A stretch of 34,004 nt of DNA, from contig JAAYYU010000120.1 of the NCBI GenBank assembly GCA_012515235.1, positions 1 to 34,004 on the forward strand, in the 5' to 3' direction. The DNA is from Candidatus Anammoximicrobium sp. GTDB lineage: Bacteria; Planctomycetota; Planctomycetia; Pirellulales; Pirellulaceae. A program made the position numbers and the translations under genes. The notes beneath the pieces were generated by a model. It had not been told where the DNA came from and did no database searches. It worked only from the letters and a program-made list of their open reading frames with translations. Positions 19,308-26,960 of the stretch are shown piece after piece. Within the stretch, counting starts at the first letter, position 1. Each line of letters begins with the position of its first letter.

Positions 19308-19841
19308 TTGCCAACTCGTGTTGCCCGTTTCGCGCTGCTGCTCGCGGTCTCCTGGTGCGTCATGACCCTCACGCACGAACTGGGACACCTCGTCATCGGC
19401 TGGGGCTGCGGCGGCACGTTGAGGGCTGCCGACCTGCGTCCCTGGCGTCTGCCGTACAGCATCTTCGATCCCAATCCGCGGCCCCTGCTGACCCTGTGGG
19501 GCGGGCCCGTGCTCGGCGTGCTCTTTCCGCTGGCGTCCGCGCTGCTGATGCGCCGGCCGTCCGCCTGGTTCGTGGCGTACTTCTGCCTCCTGGCCAATGG
19601 CGTGTATTTGTCAGCCGCTTGGTTGTCCGGCGACCGCTTCCTGGACACGTCCCAACTTTTGGAACACGGCGCCCATCCTGCGGTCGTCGTTCTGTACTGC
19701 GTCCTGACCATCGGCTTCGGCTACGCGGGCTTCCGCCGGCATTGTCTCCGCGTGCTGTCGTCACCGGCCGACGCGAACCCTGCGGGATCGACAGGGGAAA
19801 CCGACGCAGAGAGAGGACGCGGCTGTCATTGGCTCGTTTAA
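19308..19841 (+). CDS. Small membrane protein with HExGH motif (M50-like peptidase?)
   Basis: A 177-residue integral membrane protein read from a TTG at 19308, chosen because GAAAGG lies 9 bases before it and it keeps the first membrane helix whole; the ATG at 19362 would cut it. The sequence THELGHLVIG is a HExxH zinc motif in a membrane helix, as in M50 proteases. A GGPVLGVLFPLASALL segment resembles the small-residue stretch after the motif in that family, and LDTSQLLEHG could supply the third ligand. It has about four membrane segments and a soluble tail. It may be a peptidase or an inactive relative; the third zinc ligand is not certain. Its stop shares TTAA with the convergent FAD gene. 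Confidence 0.65.
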   Translation: MPTRVARFALLLAVSWCVMTLTHELGHLVIGWGCGGTLRAADLRPWRLPYSIFDPNPRPLLTLWGGPVLGVLFPLASALLMRRPSAWFVAYFCLLANGVYLSAAWLSGDRFLDTSQLLEHGAHPAVVVLYCVLTIGFGYAGFRRHCLRVLSSPADANPAGSTGETDAERGRGCHWLV

Positions 19842-21994
19842 CGCCCCGCCGTTCGCCGTTGCGTTGGCAACTGCGGGGACGACCTGGAATGGTCCAACCG
19901 TCGCTCCGCCTCAGGGACCAGTTGCACGGCATCCACGAGGACGAAGCCGTCGGTGTCTTGATTGCTGATCTCGACAGAATACTCCTGGCCGGCTTTGAAT
20001 TCGTACAGTCCGGCCGGTTGGAACAGGCGGCCGATTGACGGCGTTTCTTTCTGGTTGATCTTGACGGTCGTCTCGCCGCCGGCATGGCGCACGGTGACCG
20101 GCACGTTGGTTGCCCGGTTGTCGTGGGCGGAATAGGCGATCCGGACTTCGTACTTGCCGTCCTGGCCGACGCGGATCGGGAAGCGGGCCGCTTGCTGGCC
20201 TTTTTCCGCATTGCCGTCGTGCCGGTAGCCGGAAGCGACGAACGGGCCGATGACAGTCCCCACGCTTGCGAAACCCTGCAACACCGCCTGCAGGTCGTCG
20301 ATCACCAGGCCCGGCAGCTTGGCCGGGTCCAGGCCGGCAACGGGGCCGGACCGCGTGGGGCCGGTCCAGACGAGGATCTGCTTGTCCGCCAGCAGGCGCT
20401 GGCGAAGCTTGGCGTATTCGATCCGCTGCACCGGCGCGTTTTCGTCGAGGGCTTGGGCCGCGGCGGTGGCGGCCGATTGGCCCAGGACCATGAAGACCGG
20501 CTCCATGCGGATCGAGCCGAACGCGATGTGGGTGGCGGAGACGCAGACCGGCACGAGCAGATTGCCGCACTGGTCGCTTTTGGGCACGATCGCCCGGTAG
20601 CTGATCGGGTACGGCGAGAAGCCGCCGACCTCGACGTCGCCCTCGTTCTGCACGTGTCCGGCGGCGTTGACGTACCGCTGGACGTGGTGCGAATCCATGC
20701 CGTAGGCCGCCAGCCCGACGGCGTCCTCCGCTTCGACCCGGCCCTGGCAATTGTGCTGGGTCATGACGTAGTCGCTGACCATGCGGCGAGCTTCGCGGAC
20801 GTACAACTGTTCCTGCCAGCCGTTGCCTTCGGTGAACTCGTCCTTGCACATGCCCCAGCGGGCGAATTCCTGGCGGATCTTCTCCGGCATCCGCGGATGG
20901 TTGGCCAGCGTCCACATCAGGCCCTGCTGGTACAGGCGGTGCTGCGTGCGGATCGCCTCGCGCTGTTCGTACGAGGCCTCGGGGTACTCGTAGTTCTGGC
21001 CGATGAAGTCGGTGGAGAAGCCCAGGCGGTTGTTGGTGTCCGTCTTGCGGTTGGGCATGGCGGAATTGATCCACGGCATGCCGCGTTCGCCGGCCTCGTA
21101 GTTCCGCAGCAGCAGTTCGTACCACAGTTCGTTGTAGCCCTCCGGCTTGTGAAACGGGATGCGGTTGTCAGGATGATCCGTCAGGCACATGCGGAAGCAG
21201 TACGCCTGGACGCGCCGGTCGCCGCTGCCCTCCTCGCCGGGTCCGTTCGGGTCGATGAACGGCAGCAAGCCGCTGTGGGGATCGCCCTTGGCGACGTAGG
21301 GATCGACGCCCGGCACGAACTGGTGATACTTGGCTTGCCTGGTCTGCACGCCGTTGAGCGTCTCGTCGTAGTGGGCGTTGGCCTCGCGGCCGACGGCACA
21401 GCTGACGTTGGCCGCGGCCATCAGATCGCCTTCGTAGGTGGCGTCGATGAACATCCGCCCGGAAAACGTCCGGCCGGATTCCATGCGGATGCTGATAATC
21501 CGCCAGGGAATCGCCCGCGTCATGGCCACGCCCGATTGCCGGTCCAGCCGCTCGCCGTACACGACCTCGATCTGGTTGTCGCGCACCCAGTCGTGGAAGA
21601 TCTTCAGAGCCGCACTGGGCTCGAAGGTCCACATCGCCTCTTCGCCGGCCGCCGTGCGCGACTGGCCGCTGTCGGCATACTCCTGCGGCGTCTGCCATTT
21701 CCACGACGCCGGGTCGTCGTAGTGCTTGCGGACCGCCTGGTAGAACTCGCGGGCGATCCCGCCGATGGCGGCCTTGTTGCCGATGTCCGTCTGGCCCAAG
21801 CCGCCGCTGGTCAGGCCGCCCAGCCGCTGCGTGGGCTCGATCAGCACCACGGACTTGCCCATCCGCCGGGCCTGCACGGCCGCCGCCACGCCGCCGGACG
21901 TGCCGCCGTAGATCACGATGTCGTACTGCGTTTCCGCGGCCGGGAGGCAGCTGACGCAAACCAAGGTCAAGAACAGAGCGTGTACGATTTGCAT
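19838..21994 (-). CDS. Secreted FAD-dependent oxidoreductase with golvesin-like C-terminal domain
   Basis: A 718-residue exported flavoprotein. A signal peptide (FLTLVCVSCLPAAE) is followed by the dinucleotide motif IVIYGGTSGGVAAAVQAR and FAD contacts (VVLIEPTQRLGGLTSGG, MFIDATYEGDL). This is typical of the FAD_oxidored family common in planctomycetes. Near the end (about 570-700) a beta-rich domain with YEVRIAYSAHDNRATNVPV and DGFVLVDAVQLVP looks like the golvesin or xanthan-lyase carbohydrate-binding type. The substrate is probably a sugar or glycan, by inference. GGGAG 8 bases before the ATG is a good ribosome site. Palindromic element copy 4 begins 34 bp upstream of the start, so it lies in this gene's leader. 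Confidence 0.9.
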   Translation of the reverse strand: MQIVHALFLTLVCVSCLPAAETQYDIVIYGGTSGGVAAAVQARRMGKSVVLIEPTQRLGGLTSGGLGQTDIGNKAAIGGIAREFYQAVRKHYDDPASWKWQTPQEYADSGQSRTAAGEEAMWTFEPSAALKIFHDWVRDNQIEVVYGERLDRQSGVAMTRAIPWRIISIRMESGRTFSGRMFIDATYEGDLMAAANVSCAVGREANAHYDETLNGVQTRQAKYHQFVPGVDPYVAKGDPHSGLLPFIDPNGPGEEGSGDRRVQAYCFRMCLTDHPDNRIPFHKPEGYNELWYELLLRNYEAGERGMPWINSAMPNRKTDTNNRLGFSTDFIGQNYEYPEASYEQREAIRTQHRLYQQGLMWTLANHPRMPEKIRQEFARWGMCKDEFTEGNGWQEQLYVREARRMVSDYVMTQHNCQGRVEAEDAVGLAAYGMDSHHVQRYVNAAGHVQNEGDVEVGGFSPYPISYRAIVPKSDQCGNLLVPVCVSATHIAFGSIRMEPVFMVLGQSAATAAAQALDENAPVQRIEYAKLRQRLLADKQILVWTGPTRSGPVAGLDPAKLPGLVIDDLQAVLQGFASVGTVIGPFVASGYRHDGNAEKGQQAARFPIRVGQDGKYEVRIAYSAHDNRATNVPVTVRHAGGETTVKINQKETPSIGRLFQPAGLYEFKAGQEYSVEISNQDTDGFVLVDAVQLVPEAERRLDHSRSSPQLPTQRRTAGR

Positions 21995-22028
21995 GATTTC
22001 AACTCCCTTTTTGCTGATTCCGGGCGTT

Positions 22029-22124
22029 GGGGTCAGGCTTACAGAATTCAGTTTTGCCGGCCAGAGCGCTCAGCGAATAATCGACGCCAACGCCGGCAAA
22101 ACTGAATTCTGTAAGCCTGACCCC
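22029..22124. repeat. Palindromic element, copy 4a
   Basis: A 96-bp element with perfect 33-bp arms (22029-22061, 22092-22124) and a 30-base loop. The inner arm reads GTTTTGCCGGC, different from the other copies, with every change matched in the partner arm. The loop is also different, so I cannot orient it with confidence. It is 34 bp upstream of the minus-strand FAD gene and is followed by a truncated tandem copy. Confidence 0.93.
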
Positions 22125-22141
22125 CCTGGAGGATTGAGCAT

Positions 22142-22222
22142 GAATTCAGTTTTGCCGGCCAGAGCGCTCAGCGAATAATCGACGCCAACGCCGGCAAAAC
22201 TGAATTCTGTAAGCCTGACCCC
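22142..22222. repeat. Palindromic element, copy 4b (truncated tandem copy)
   Basis: 81 bp identical to 22044-22124 and lacking the first 15 bases of the left arm. The repeat period is 98 bp, and the duplicated unit includes the 3' flank: GGATTGAGCATGA follows copy 4a and GAGAATTGAGCATGA follows copy 4b. Identity over 81 bp points to a recent duplication. The left stem is now 18 bp. Confidence 0.93.
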
Positions 22223-22238
22223 ATGGAGAGAATTGAGC

Positions 22239-22301
22239 ATGATTGTAGCGGCTTCCGCGCGGGAGGGATTGCAGCCGCGGCGATTTTGCGCCAGATTCTA
22301 A
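22239..22301 (+). CDS. Possible 20-residue leader peptide ORF
   Basis: ATG at 22239 follows GGAGAG with an 8-base gap. The frame runs 20 codons (MIVAASAREGLQPRRFCARF) and stops at TAA 22299-22301, two bases before the thioesterase ATG, which has no ribosome site of its own. This is the layout of a translationally coupled leader. There is no sign of an amino-acid sensing run. It may be chance, since the ATG comes from the flank duplicated with copy 4. Confidence 0.35.
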   Translation: MIVAASAREGLQPRRFCARF

Positions 22302-22303
22302 CG

Positions 22304-22729
22304 ATGCCAGCCATTTACGAATACCGACTGACCGTGTCCCCAGACGCCATCGACGGGCAAGGCCACGTCAATAACTTGGAGTACGTGCGGTGGATGCAGG
22401 AAGCGGCGATCGCGCATTCGATCGCGCAAGGGTGGACGGCCGCACGCTACCGGGAGATCGGCGCCGGCTGGGTCGCCCGCTCGCACTGGATCGAGTACCT
22501 GCAGCCAGCGTTTGCCGGCGATCCGGTCATCGTGTACACGTGGGTTGCCAACTTCCGCAAGATCCGCTCGCTGCGCAAGTACAAGATGGTGCGGACCACG
22601 GATCAGGCTGTCTTGGCCGTGGCCGAAACCAACTGGGCCTTCATCGGCCTGGAGCACCGCGTACCCCGGCGGGTTCCGCCCGAAGTGGCCGATGCTTTCG
22701 TCGTCGTGCCGACGGATCAGGAACCGTGA
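22304..22729 (+). CDS. Acyl-CoA thioesterase, hotdog fold (4HBT/YbgC-like)
   Basis: A 141-residue protein of the 4-hydroxybenzoyl-CoA thioesterase-like family, which hydrolyses acyl-CoA thioesters. The N-terminal YRLTVSPDAIDGQGHVNN leads into the LEYVRWMQEAA helix, the normal hotdog signature, and the rest fits the sheet (VIVYTWVANFRKIRSLRKY, AVAETNWAFIG). The ATG at 22304 is where the domain starts; an in-frame ATG at 22223 would begin inside the repeat. It has no ribosome site but lies two bases after a short upstream ORF. The acyl substrate is unknown. Confidence 0.88.
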   Translation: MPAIYEYRLTVSPDAIDGQGHVNNLEYVRWMQEAAIAHSIAQGWTAARYREIGAGWVARSHWIEYLQPAFAGDPVIVYTWVANFRKIRSLRKYKMVRTTDQAVLAVAETNWAFIGLEHRVPRRVPPEVADAFVVVPTDQEP

Positions 22730-22800
22730 TCTTCTGCACCTGGCAACGGAGGCCGAAATGATTTCGCGAGGCACGCTCCAGACGCCGGACGCGGCGCAAT

Positions 22801-22927
22801 CGGAGCGACGTCTGGTCTTGAACATGGCTCCACGCTGGCAAGCAGCGTGGTGGCCTAAGTGTTCGCGGGGGGCGGAGCGACGTCTGGTCTTGAACATGGC
22901 TCCACGCTGGCAAGCAGCGTGGTGGCC
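22801..22927. repeat. 55-bp direct repeat with internal hairpins
   Basis: Bases 22801-22855 recur exactly at 22873-22927 with 17 bp between. Each copy contains the stem CCACGCTG and CAGCGTGG around a GCAAG loop (22830-22850 and 22902-22922). The repeat fills part of the 328-bp gap 22730-23057 between the thioesterase and hydrolase genes; the remainder shows nothing I recognise. An open frame crosses it, but its product is only the repeat translated, so I do not call a gene. Confidence 0.92.
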
Positions 22928-23057
22928 GGAATTCGGGAGTTTGTTTTGGCCACTGTTGCTACTGGTACACGCCAATCTCTTGCTCGTCCGTCACCGCTTT
23001 AATCCACCGACGACTGAGACCCTAACAAAACCCAGTTGGATCAAGTGAGGAACGTCG

Positions 23058-24641
23058 ATGCATCCGAAACTTCTCCCGCTTTCCGTCTTTTTCCTGGCCT
23101 TCCTGTTCCTCGGTGTGTCGGCATCGCCGCCGTCCTTCGCCGCTGCTCCCCAGGCCCAGCCGCGGCTGGGGATGAACTTGAACGGACCGGCGGACTGGAA
23201 CACCGAATTGCCGTTCGTGGACGTGTTTCGCCTGTCGCGGGCCTGGGTCAGCCAGAAGCAAGGCGTCGGTTGGGGCAAAGGCCCGCCGTTGGCGTTGGAC
23301 GAACGCGGCTGGGTGACGCGGCTGGAACCCGATTGCTGGTCCGAAACGCCGCTGTGTACCGTCGAAGCGGGACATTACCCCAGCGGACGCTACACGGTGT
23401 TGTACGACGGCGAGGGCCGCCTGGAGTTCGCCCACGCCGCCCGCGTGGTCTCTCGCGAGCCGGGCCGGATGGAGATCGAGGTGGATGCCTCCAAGGGCGG
23501 CTTCTTTCTGCAACTTCGTGAAACCAATCCGGCCAACTACGTGCGCAACATCCGCGTGATCATGCCGGGGTTTGAGAACAGCTACCGGGACAATCCGTTC
23601 CATCCCGTGTTCCAACAGCGGTGGCAGGGCGTCGCCTGCCTGCGGTTCATGGACTGGATGCACACCAACGGATCGCAGCTTAAGCGTTGGTCCGACCGGC
23701 CCGCGCCGGACGACGCGACCTTTACGGACAAGGGCGTGGCTCTGGAAGTCATGATCGACTTGGCCAACCGCTTGGACGCGGATCCCTGGTTCTGTATCCC
23801 ACATCTGGCCGACGACGATTTCGTGCGGCGGTTTGCGGAACTGGTCCAGCAGCGGCTGGAGCCGGAGCGGAACGTGTACGTGGAGTACTCGAACGAGGTC
23901 TGGAACGGCATGTTCGAACAGAGCCGCTGGGCCGGTCAACAGGGCCAGAAGCTGGGCTTTGCCGACAAGCCGTGGGAGGCCGCGTGGCGCTATACCGCCT
24001 ACCGCTCGGTCCAGATCTTCGCCGTCTGGGAGCAGGTCTTCGGCGGCACGCAGCGGCTCGTCCGCGTGTTGCCTTCGCAGGGAGCGAACCCGTACGTGTC
24101 GGAACGGGTTGTCGAATTCCAGGACGCCTACCGCCACGCGGATGCGCTGGCCATCGCTCCGTACATCACCTGCAACGTGCCCCTGCAAGGCAAGGGTCTG
24201 ACGACCGCTCAAGTGGAAAAGTGGTCGGTCGATCAGGCGCTGGACCACATGGAACAGACTTCGCTGCCGCAGTCGATCGGCTGGATTCAGGGCCAGAAAA
24301 AGGTCGCCGACAAGTACGGCCTGAAATTGGTGGCGTACGAAGGCGGCCAGCACATGGTGGGCGTCGGCGGCGGGGAGAACAACGAGACGGTGACCAAGCT
24401 GTTCCACGCCGCCAATCGGCATCCGCGAATGGGCGAGATTTACCGCCAGTACTACGCCGGCTGGACGGCGGCCGGCGGCGATCTGTTCTGTTACTTCTCC
24501 TCCGTCGGCTCGTGGAGCAAGTGGGGCAGTTGGGGCGTCCTGCAGTTCTACGACGACGACCCGCTGCAATCGCCCAAATTCTTGGCGACCATGCGTTGGG
24601 CCAGGCAATGCGGCCAGAAAGTGAAATGGTCCGGCGATTGA
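23058..24641 (+). CDS. Secreted glycoside hydrolase-like protein (clan GH-A type)
   Basis: A 527-residue exported protein. The signal peptide (LPLSVFFLAFLFLGVSA, cut near SFAAAP) is followed by a beta-rich region (about 35-165) and a TIM-barrel-like domain. YVEYSNEVWNGMF carries an Asn-Glu pair typical of the acid/base of clan GH-A (Glu280), and LVAYEGGQH a candidate nucleophile (Glu428) at a plausible distance. The family is not one I can number. GAGGAA 5 bases before the ATG sets the start. Polysaccharide cleavage outside the cytoplasm fits the other exported sugar-type enzymes nearby, but a non-catalytic binding role is not excluded. Confidence 0.82.
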   Translation: MHPKLLPLSVFFLAFLFLGVSASPPSFAAAPQAQPRLGMNLNGPADWNTELPFVDVFRLSRAWVSQKQGVGWGKGPPLALDERGWVTRLEPDCWSETPLCTVEAGHYPSGRYTVLYDGEGRLEFAHAARVVSREPGRMEIEVDASKGGFFLQLRETNPANYVRNIRVIMPGFENSYRDNPFHPVFQQRWQGVACLRFMDWMHTNGSQLKRWSDRPAPDDATFTDKGVALEVMIDLANRLDADPWFCIPHLADDDFVRRFAELVQQRLEPERNVYVEYSNEVWNGMFEQSRWAGQQGQKLGFADKPWEAAWRYTAYRSVQIFAVWEQVFGGTQRLVRVLPSQGANPYVSERVVEFQDAYRHADALAIAPYITCNVPLQGKGLTTAQVEKWSVDQALDHMEQTSLPQSIGWIQGQKKVADKYGLKLVAYEGGQHMVGVGGGENNETVTKLFHAANRHPRMGEIYRQYYAGWTAAGGDLFCYFSSVGSWSKWGSWGVLQFYDDDPLQSPKFLATMRWARQCGQKVKWSGD

Positions 24642-24670
24642 GTCCGCATGCGGCGCTGCCGCGCGGGCGT

Positions 24671-25501
24671 TCACCCGCCGTACCCGCTGTAGCGTTTCAC
24701 GCCCCGATGGTACATCACCCGGGACAGGATGACGAAGAACACGACCCAGGCGGCGCAAATCGACAGCTCGCGGACCAGATCCGGACCGGTGACCTTGCCC
24801 AGAAATACGGCGGACGGAAAGTAGGCCAGGTACTTCAGCGGCATCACGTCCACGAGCAGGTTCCACGGCGCGGGCAGCATGTCCAGCGGGAACATGTGTC
24901 CCGACAAGAAGTAACTGAGCAGCATGTACACGAACAGCAGCGACGAGATCTCCAGGAACCAGAACCCGATCAGTCCGATCGTCGTCTCCAGGAAAAAGCC
25001 CAGCAGGAAACCGAGGATCAGCGACAACCCGAAGGCCGCCAGCGTGCTCGGCTCCGGCCAGCCGTCGACGAAGTAGCCGCGGCACAGGTAGAAGACGATC
25101 GCGAAAGGAATCGTGGCCACCGTATAGTAAGCTGTCTTGTGGGCGATGCGGCTGAGCATCAAAAAGCCGATCATGTCCACCGGCTGAATCAGGAACTTCT
25201 TGATTTCCCCGCTGCGGATCTGGCGGGCGATCCCGGAAGCCAGACCCGGCACGCTGGAGAACGCCCGGCTGACCATCGTCAGCAGGTAGTAAGCCACGAC
25301 GTTCTCGAACCGGTAGCCGACGATCTTCGCCTGCGACTGGACGCCGCCGACCGAATCGAAGACGGCCCACCACAGGAAGATCTGCGTGATGATCGGCAGG
25401 AACCGCATCAGGGTGGCGAGCGCAAAGTCGCCGCGGTACACCAACCGCTCCTCCAAGCCGATCCGGAAGATCGTCCACCAAGCCAGGGTCCGCGAATCCA
25501 T
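24671..25501 (-). CDS. ABC-2 type transporter permease
   Basis: A 276-residue membrane protein with about six helices. It begins WTIFRIGLEERLVYRGDFALATLM, the cytoplasmic start seen in the ABC-2 permeases once called DUF990, and has IRSGEIKKFLIQPVDMIGF in the first loop and a PLKYLAYFP segment near the end. The ATPase gene is 75 bp upstream on the same strand. AAGGAG four bases before the ATG is a strong ribosome site. Such systems often have two permease genes after the ATPase. Only one is seen here before the convergent hydrolase gene, so the channel may be a homodimer or the partner lies elsewhere. Confidence 0.9.
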   Translation of the reverse strand: MDSRTLAWWTIFRIGLEERLVYRGDFALATLMRFLPIITQIFLWWAVFDSVGGVQSQAKIVGYRFENVVAYYLLTMVSRAFSSVPGLASGIARQIRSGEIKKFLIQPVDMIGFLMLSRIAHKTAYYTVATIPFAIVFYLCRGYFVDGWPEPSTLAAFGLSLILGFLLGFFLETTIGLIGFWFLEISSLLFVYMLLSYFLSGHMFPLDMLPAPWNLLVDVMPLKYLAYFPSAVFLGKVTGPDLVRELSICAAWVVFFVILSRVMYHRGVKRYSGYGG

Positions 25502-25530
25502 GTCACTCCTTCCGCCAAACCCGCAACCTC

Positions 25531-25583
25531 ACCGTAGGCCGCTTGCCTACCGTAGACGGCTCGCTCCGCGAGCGGCCTACGGT
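25531..25583. repeat. GC hairpin repeat overlapping the ATPase stop
   Basis: ACCGTAGGCCGCT (25531-25543) and AGCGGCCTACGGT (25571-25583) are a perfect 13-bp inverted repeat. A second small stem, GCTCGC with GCGAGC, lies inside at 25559-25573. The sequence is related to the hairpin at 3081-3099. The ATPase stop codon (25579-25577) and last codons lie within the repeat, which fills the gap between the ATPase and permease genes. Confidence 0.85.
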
Positions 25584-26581
25584 GCCGCGCGCTGCTGATA
25601 ACGTTCATCCACCTGCGAGAACAACCGGGCGATGACTTCCTCCAGCGGCGGATCTTCCACCGCCACGTCCACGATCGCGTGCTGGTCCAGGATGGCGGCC
25701 AGTGTCCGGGGCACCGCGCTCCGCTCGATCCGCAGCTTGACCTTCGGCGGCTGAACCTCCAGCACCTGCCCGAACCGCTCGAAGCCGTTGCTCGCCTGCT
25801 GTTGGTCCAGCAGCAACGTGACGATCTTGTGGCCGCTGAAGCTGTCGATGATCCCGGACAGCGAGCCGTCGTAGCGGATCTGCCCCTGGGCGATGACCAC
25901 CACGCGCTGGCACAGCGCCCCCACGTCCTTCATATAGTGGCTGGTCAGCAGAATCGTGATCCGCCGCCGCTGCTGGTAAAATTTGAGGAATTGCTGGATG
26001 TTGTGCTGCGCGACCACGTCCAGGCCGATCGTCGGTTCGTCCAAAAACAGCACGTCCGGCGAGTGCAGCAGGGCGGCAATCAACTCCATCTTCATCCGCT
26101 CGCCCAGCGACAATTCACGGACCGGTTGCCTGAGCAGCGTGCCCACGTCGAGCAACGCGGTCAATTCGTCCAGCGTCGCCTGGTACGCGGCCGGTTCGAT
26201 GCGGTAGATCTGCTGGTGCAGCCGAAAGGACTCCTGGGCCGGCAGGTCCCACCACAGCTGGTTCTTCTGGCCCATGACCAGGGCAAAGCGGCGGCGGTAG
26301 GCGTTTTCCCGCTTCCACGGCACGAACCCCATCACGAGGGCCTCGCCAGCCGTCGGATTGATGACGCCGGACAGCAGTTTCAGCGTCGTCGTCTTGCCAG
26401 CTCCGTTGGGCCCCAGAAAAGCAACGAATTCGCCCTGCTCGACGTCCAGATCGATCCCGCGCACCGCCTGGACTTCGCGGTATTCACGCCGGAACAGCCC
26501 GCGGATGGAGGCCCGCAGACCCTCGGCCTTCTGGTACACCCGATACGACTTGGACAGTGCCCGCAATTCGATGATCGCCAT
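25577..26581 (-). CDS. ABC exporter ATP-binding protein
   Basis: A 334-residue ATPase that drives the permease encoded downstream. Walker A is GPNGAGKTT (about 58-66), the signature is LSLGERMK, Walker B is [10 protein letters not shown], and the switch His is in LLTSHYMKD. The N-terminal [15 protein letters not shown] and the extra C-terminal domain (about 235-334) are typical of DUF990-associated ATPases. The start is clear from the first beta strand, [11 protein letters not shown]. No ribosome site precedes it; a perfect TATAAT lies 8 bases before the ATG, which suggests a leaderless message. The substrate is unknown. Confidence 0.95.
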   Translation of the reverse strand: MAIIELRALSKSYRVYQKAEGLRASIRGLFRREYREVQAVRGIDLDVEQGEFVAFLGPNGAGKTTTLKLLSGVINPTAGEALVMGFVPWKRENAYRRRFALVMGQKNQLWWDLPAQESFRLHQQIYRIEPAAYQATLDELTALLDVGTLLRQPVRELSLGERMKMELIAALLHSPDVLFLDEPTIGLDVVAQHNIQQFLKFYQQRRRITILLTSHYMKDVGALCQRVVVIAQGQIRYDGSLSGIIDSFSGHKIVTLLLDQQQASNGFERFGQVLEVQPPKVKLRIERSAVPRTLAAILDQHAIVDVAVEDPPLEEVIARLFSQVDERYQQRAAP

Positions 26582-26589
26582 GCCACAGG

Positions 26590-26595
26590 ATTATA
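26590..26595 (-). promoter_or_regulatory. TATAAT box close to the ATPase start
   Basis: On the minus strand TATAAT (26595-26590) is followed after 8 bases by the ATG at 26581. Transcription would start at or next to the start codon, giving a leaderless mRNA. The -35 region 17 bases upstream (ATATCG) is poor. The gap 26582-26960 (379 bp) otherwise holds palindromic element copy 5 and no gene. Confidence 0.45.
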
Positions 26596-26808
26596 TCGCC
26601 GAAGCCGGGCCGCGATATGCCCTTGACGGGCAAACCGCCGTGGAGGAAACCCCGGCCTTTGCGACACGAGGGGACTTCTTGGAACGTGGGCACCGGTCGC
26701 CTGCCCTTTGCCGGAATAATGCTGTATGATAGACGGCGGTTGTGGAGCCCGCCCCCCATCGTGAAATCAGCGCGTCAGGCGGTTGTTCACGATGGCAGGT
26801 TCCCGCAA

Positions 26809-26905
26809 GGGGTCAGGCTTACAGAATTCAATTTTGGCCGAGCGTGCTCGTTCCACATCCTTGGCGCTACCATCGGCCAAAATTGAATTCTGTAAGCCTG
26901 ACCCC
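26809..26905 (+). repeat. Palindromic element, copy 5
   Basis: A 97-bp element with perfect 33-bp arms (26809-26841, 26873-26905) and a 31-base loop that shares GTTCCACATC with copy 1. Orientation is plus. It ends 55 bp before the isomerase-like gene. Unless the promoter lies in that short stretch, the hairpin would be in that gene's 5' leader. Confidence 0.94.
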
Positions 26906-26960
26906 ATTCGGTCCTACCGTGACTCGCTTCGAGATGTTCTGGTTTTGAGGAGATCAACGT

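Noticed and set aside
20084..22105. A 673-codon plus frame over the FAD oxidoreductase
   Set aside because: The minus strand has a signal peptide, FAD motifs and a ribosome site; the plus frame has none and runs into a repeat element.
22758..23048. A frame encoding a duplicated peptide (RRLVLNMAPRWQAAWWP)
   Set aside because: The peptide is only the 55-bp DNA repeat read as protein, and both copies are exact in DNA. No protein feature supports it.
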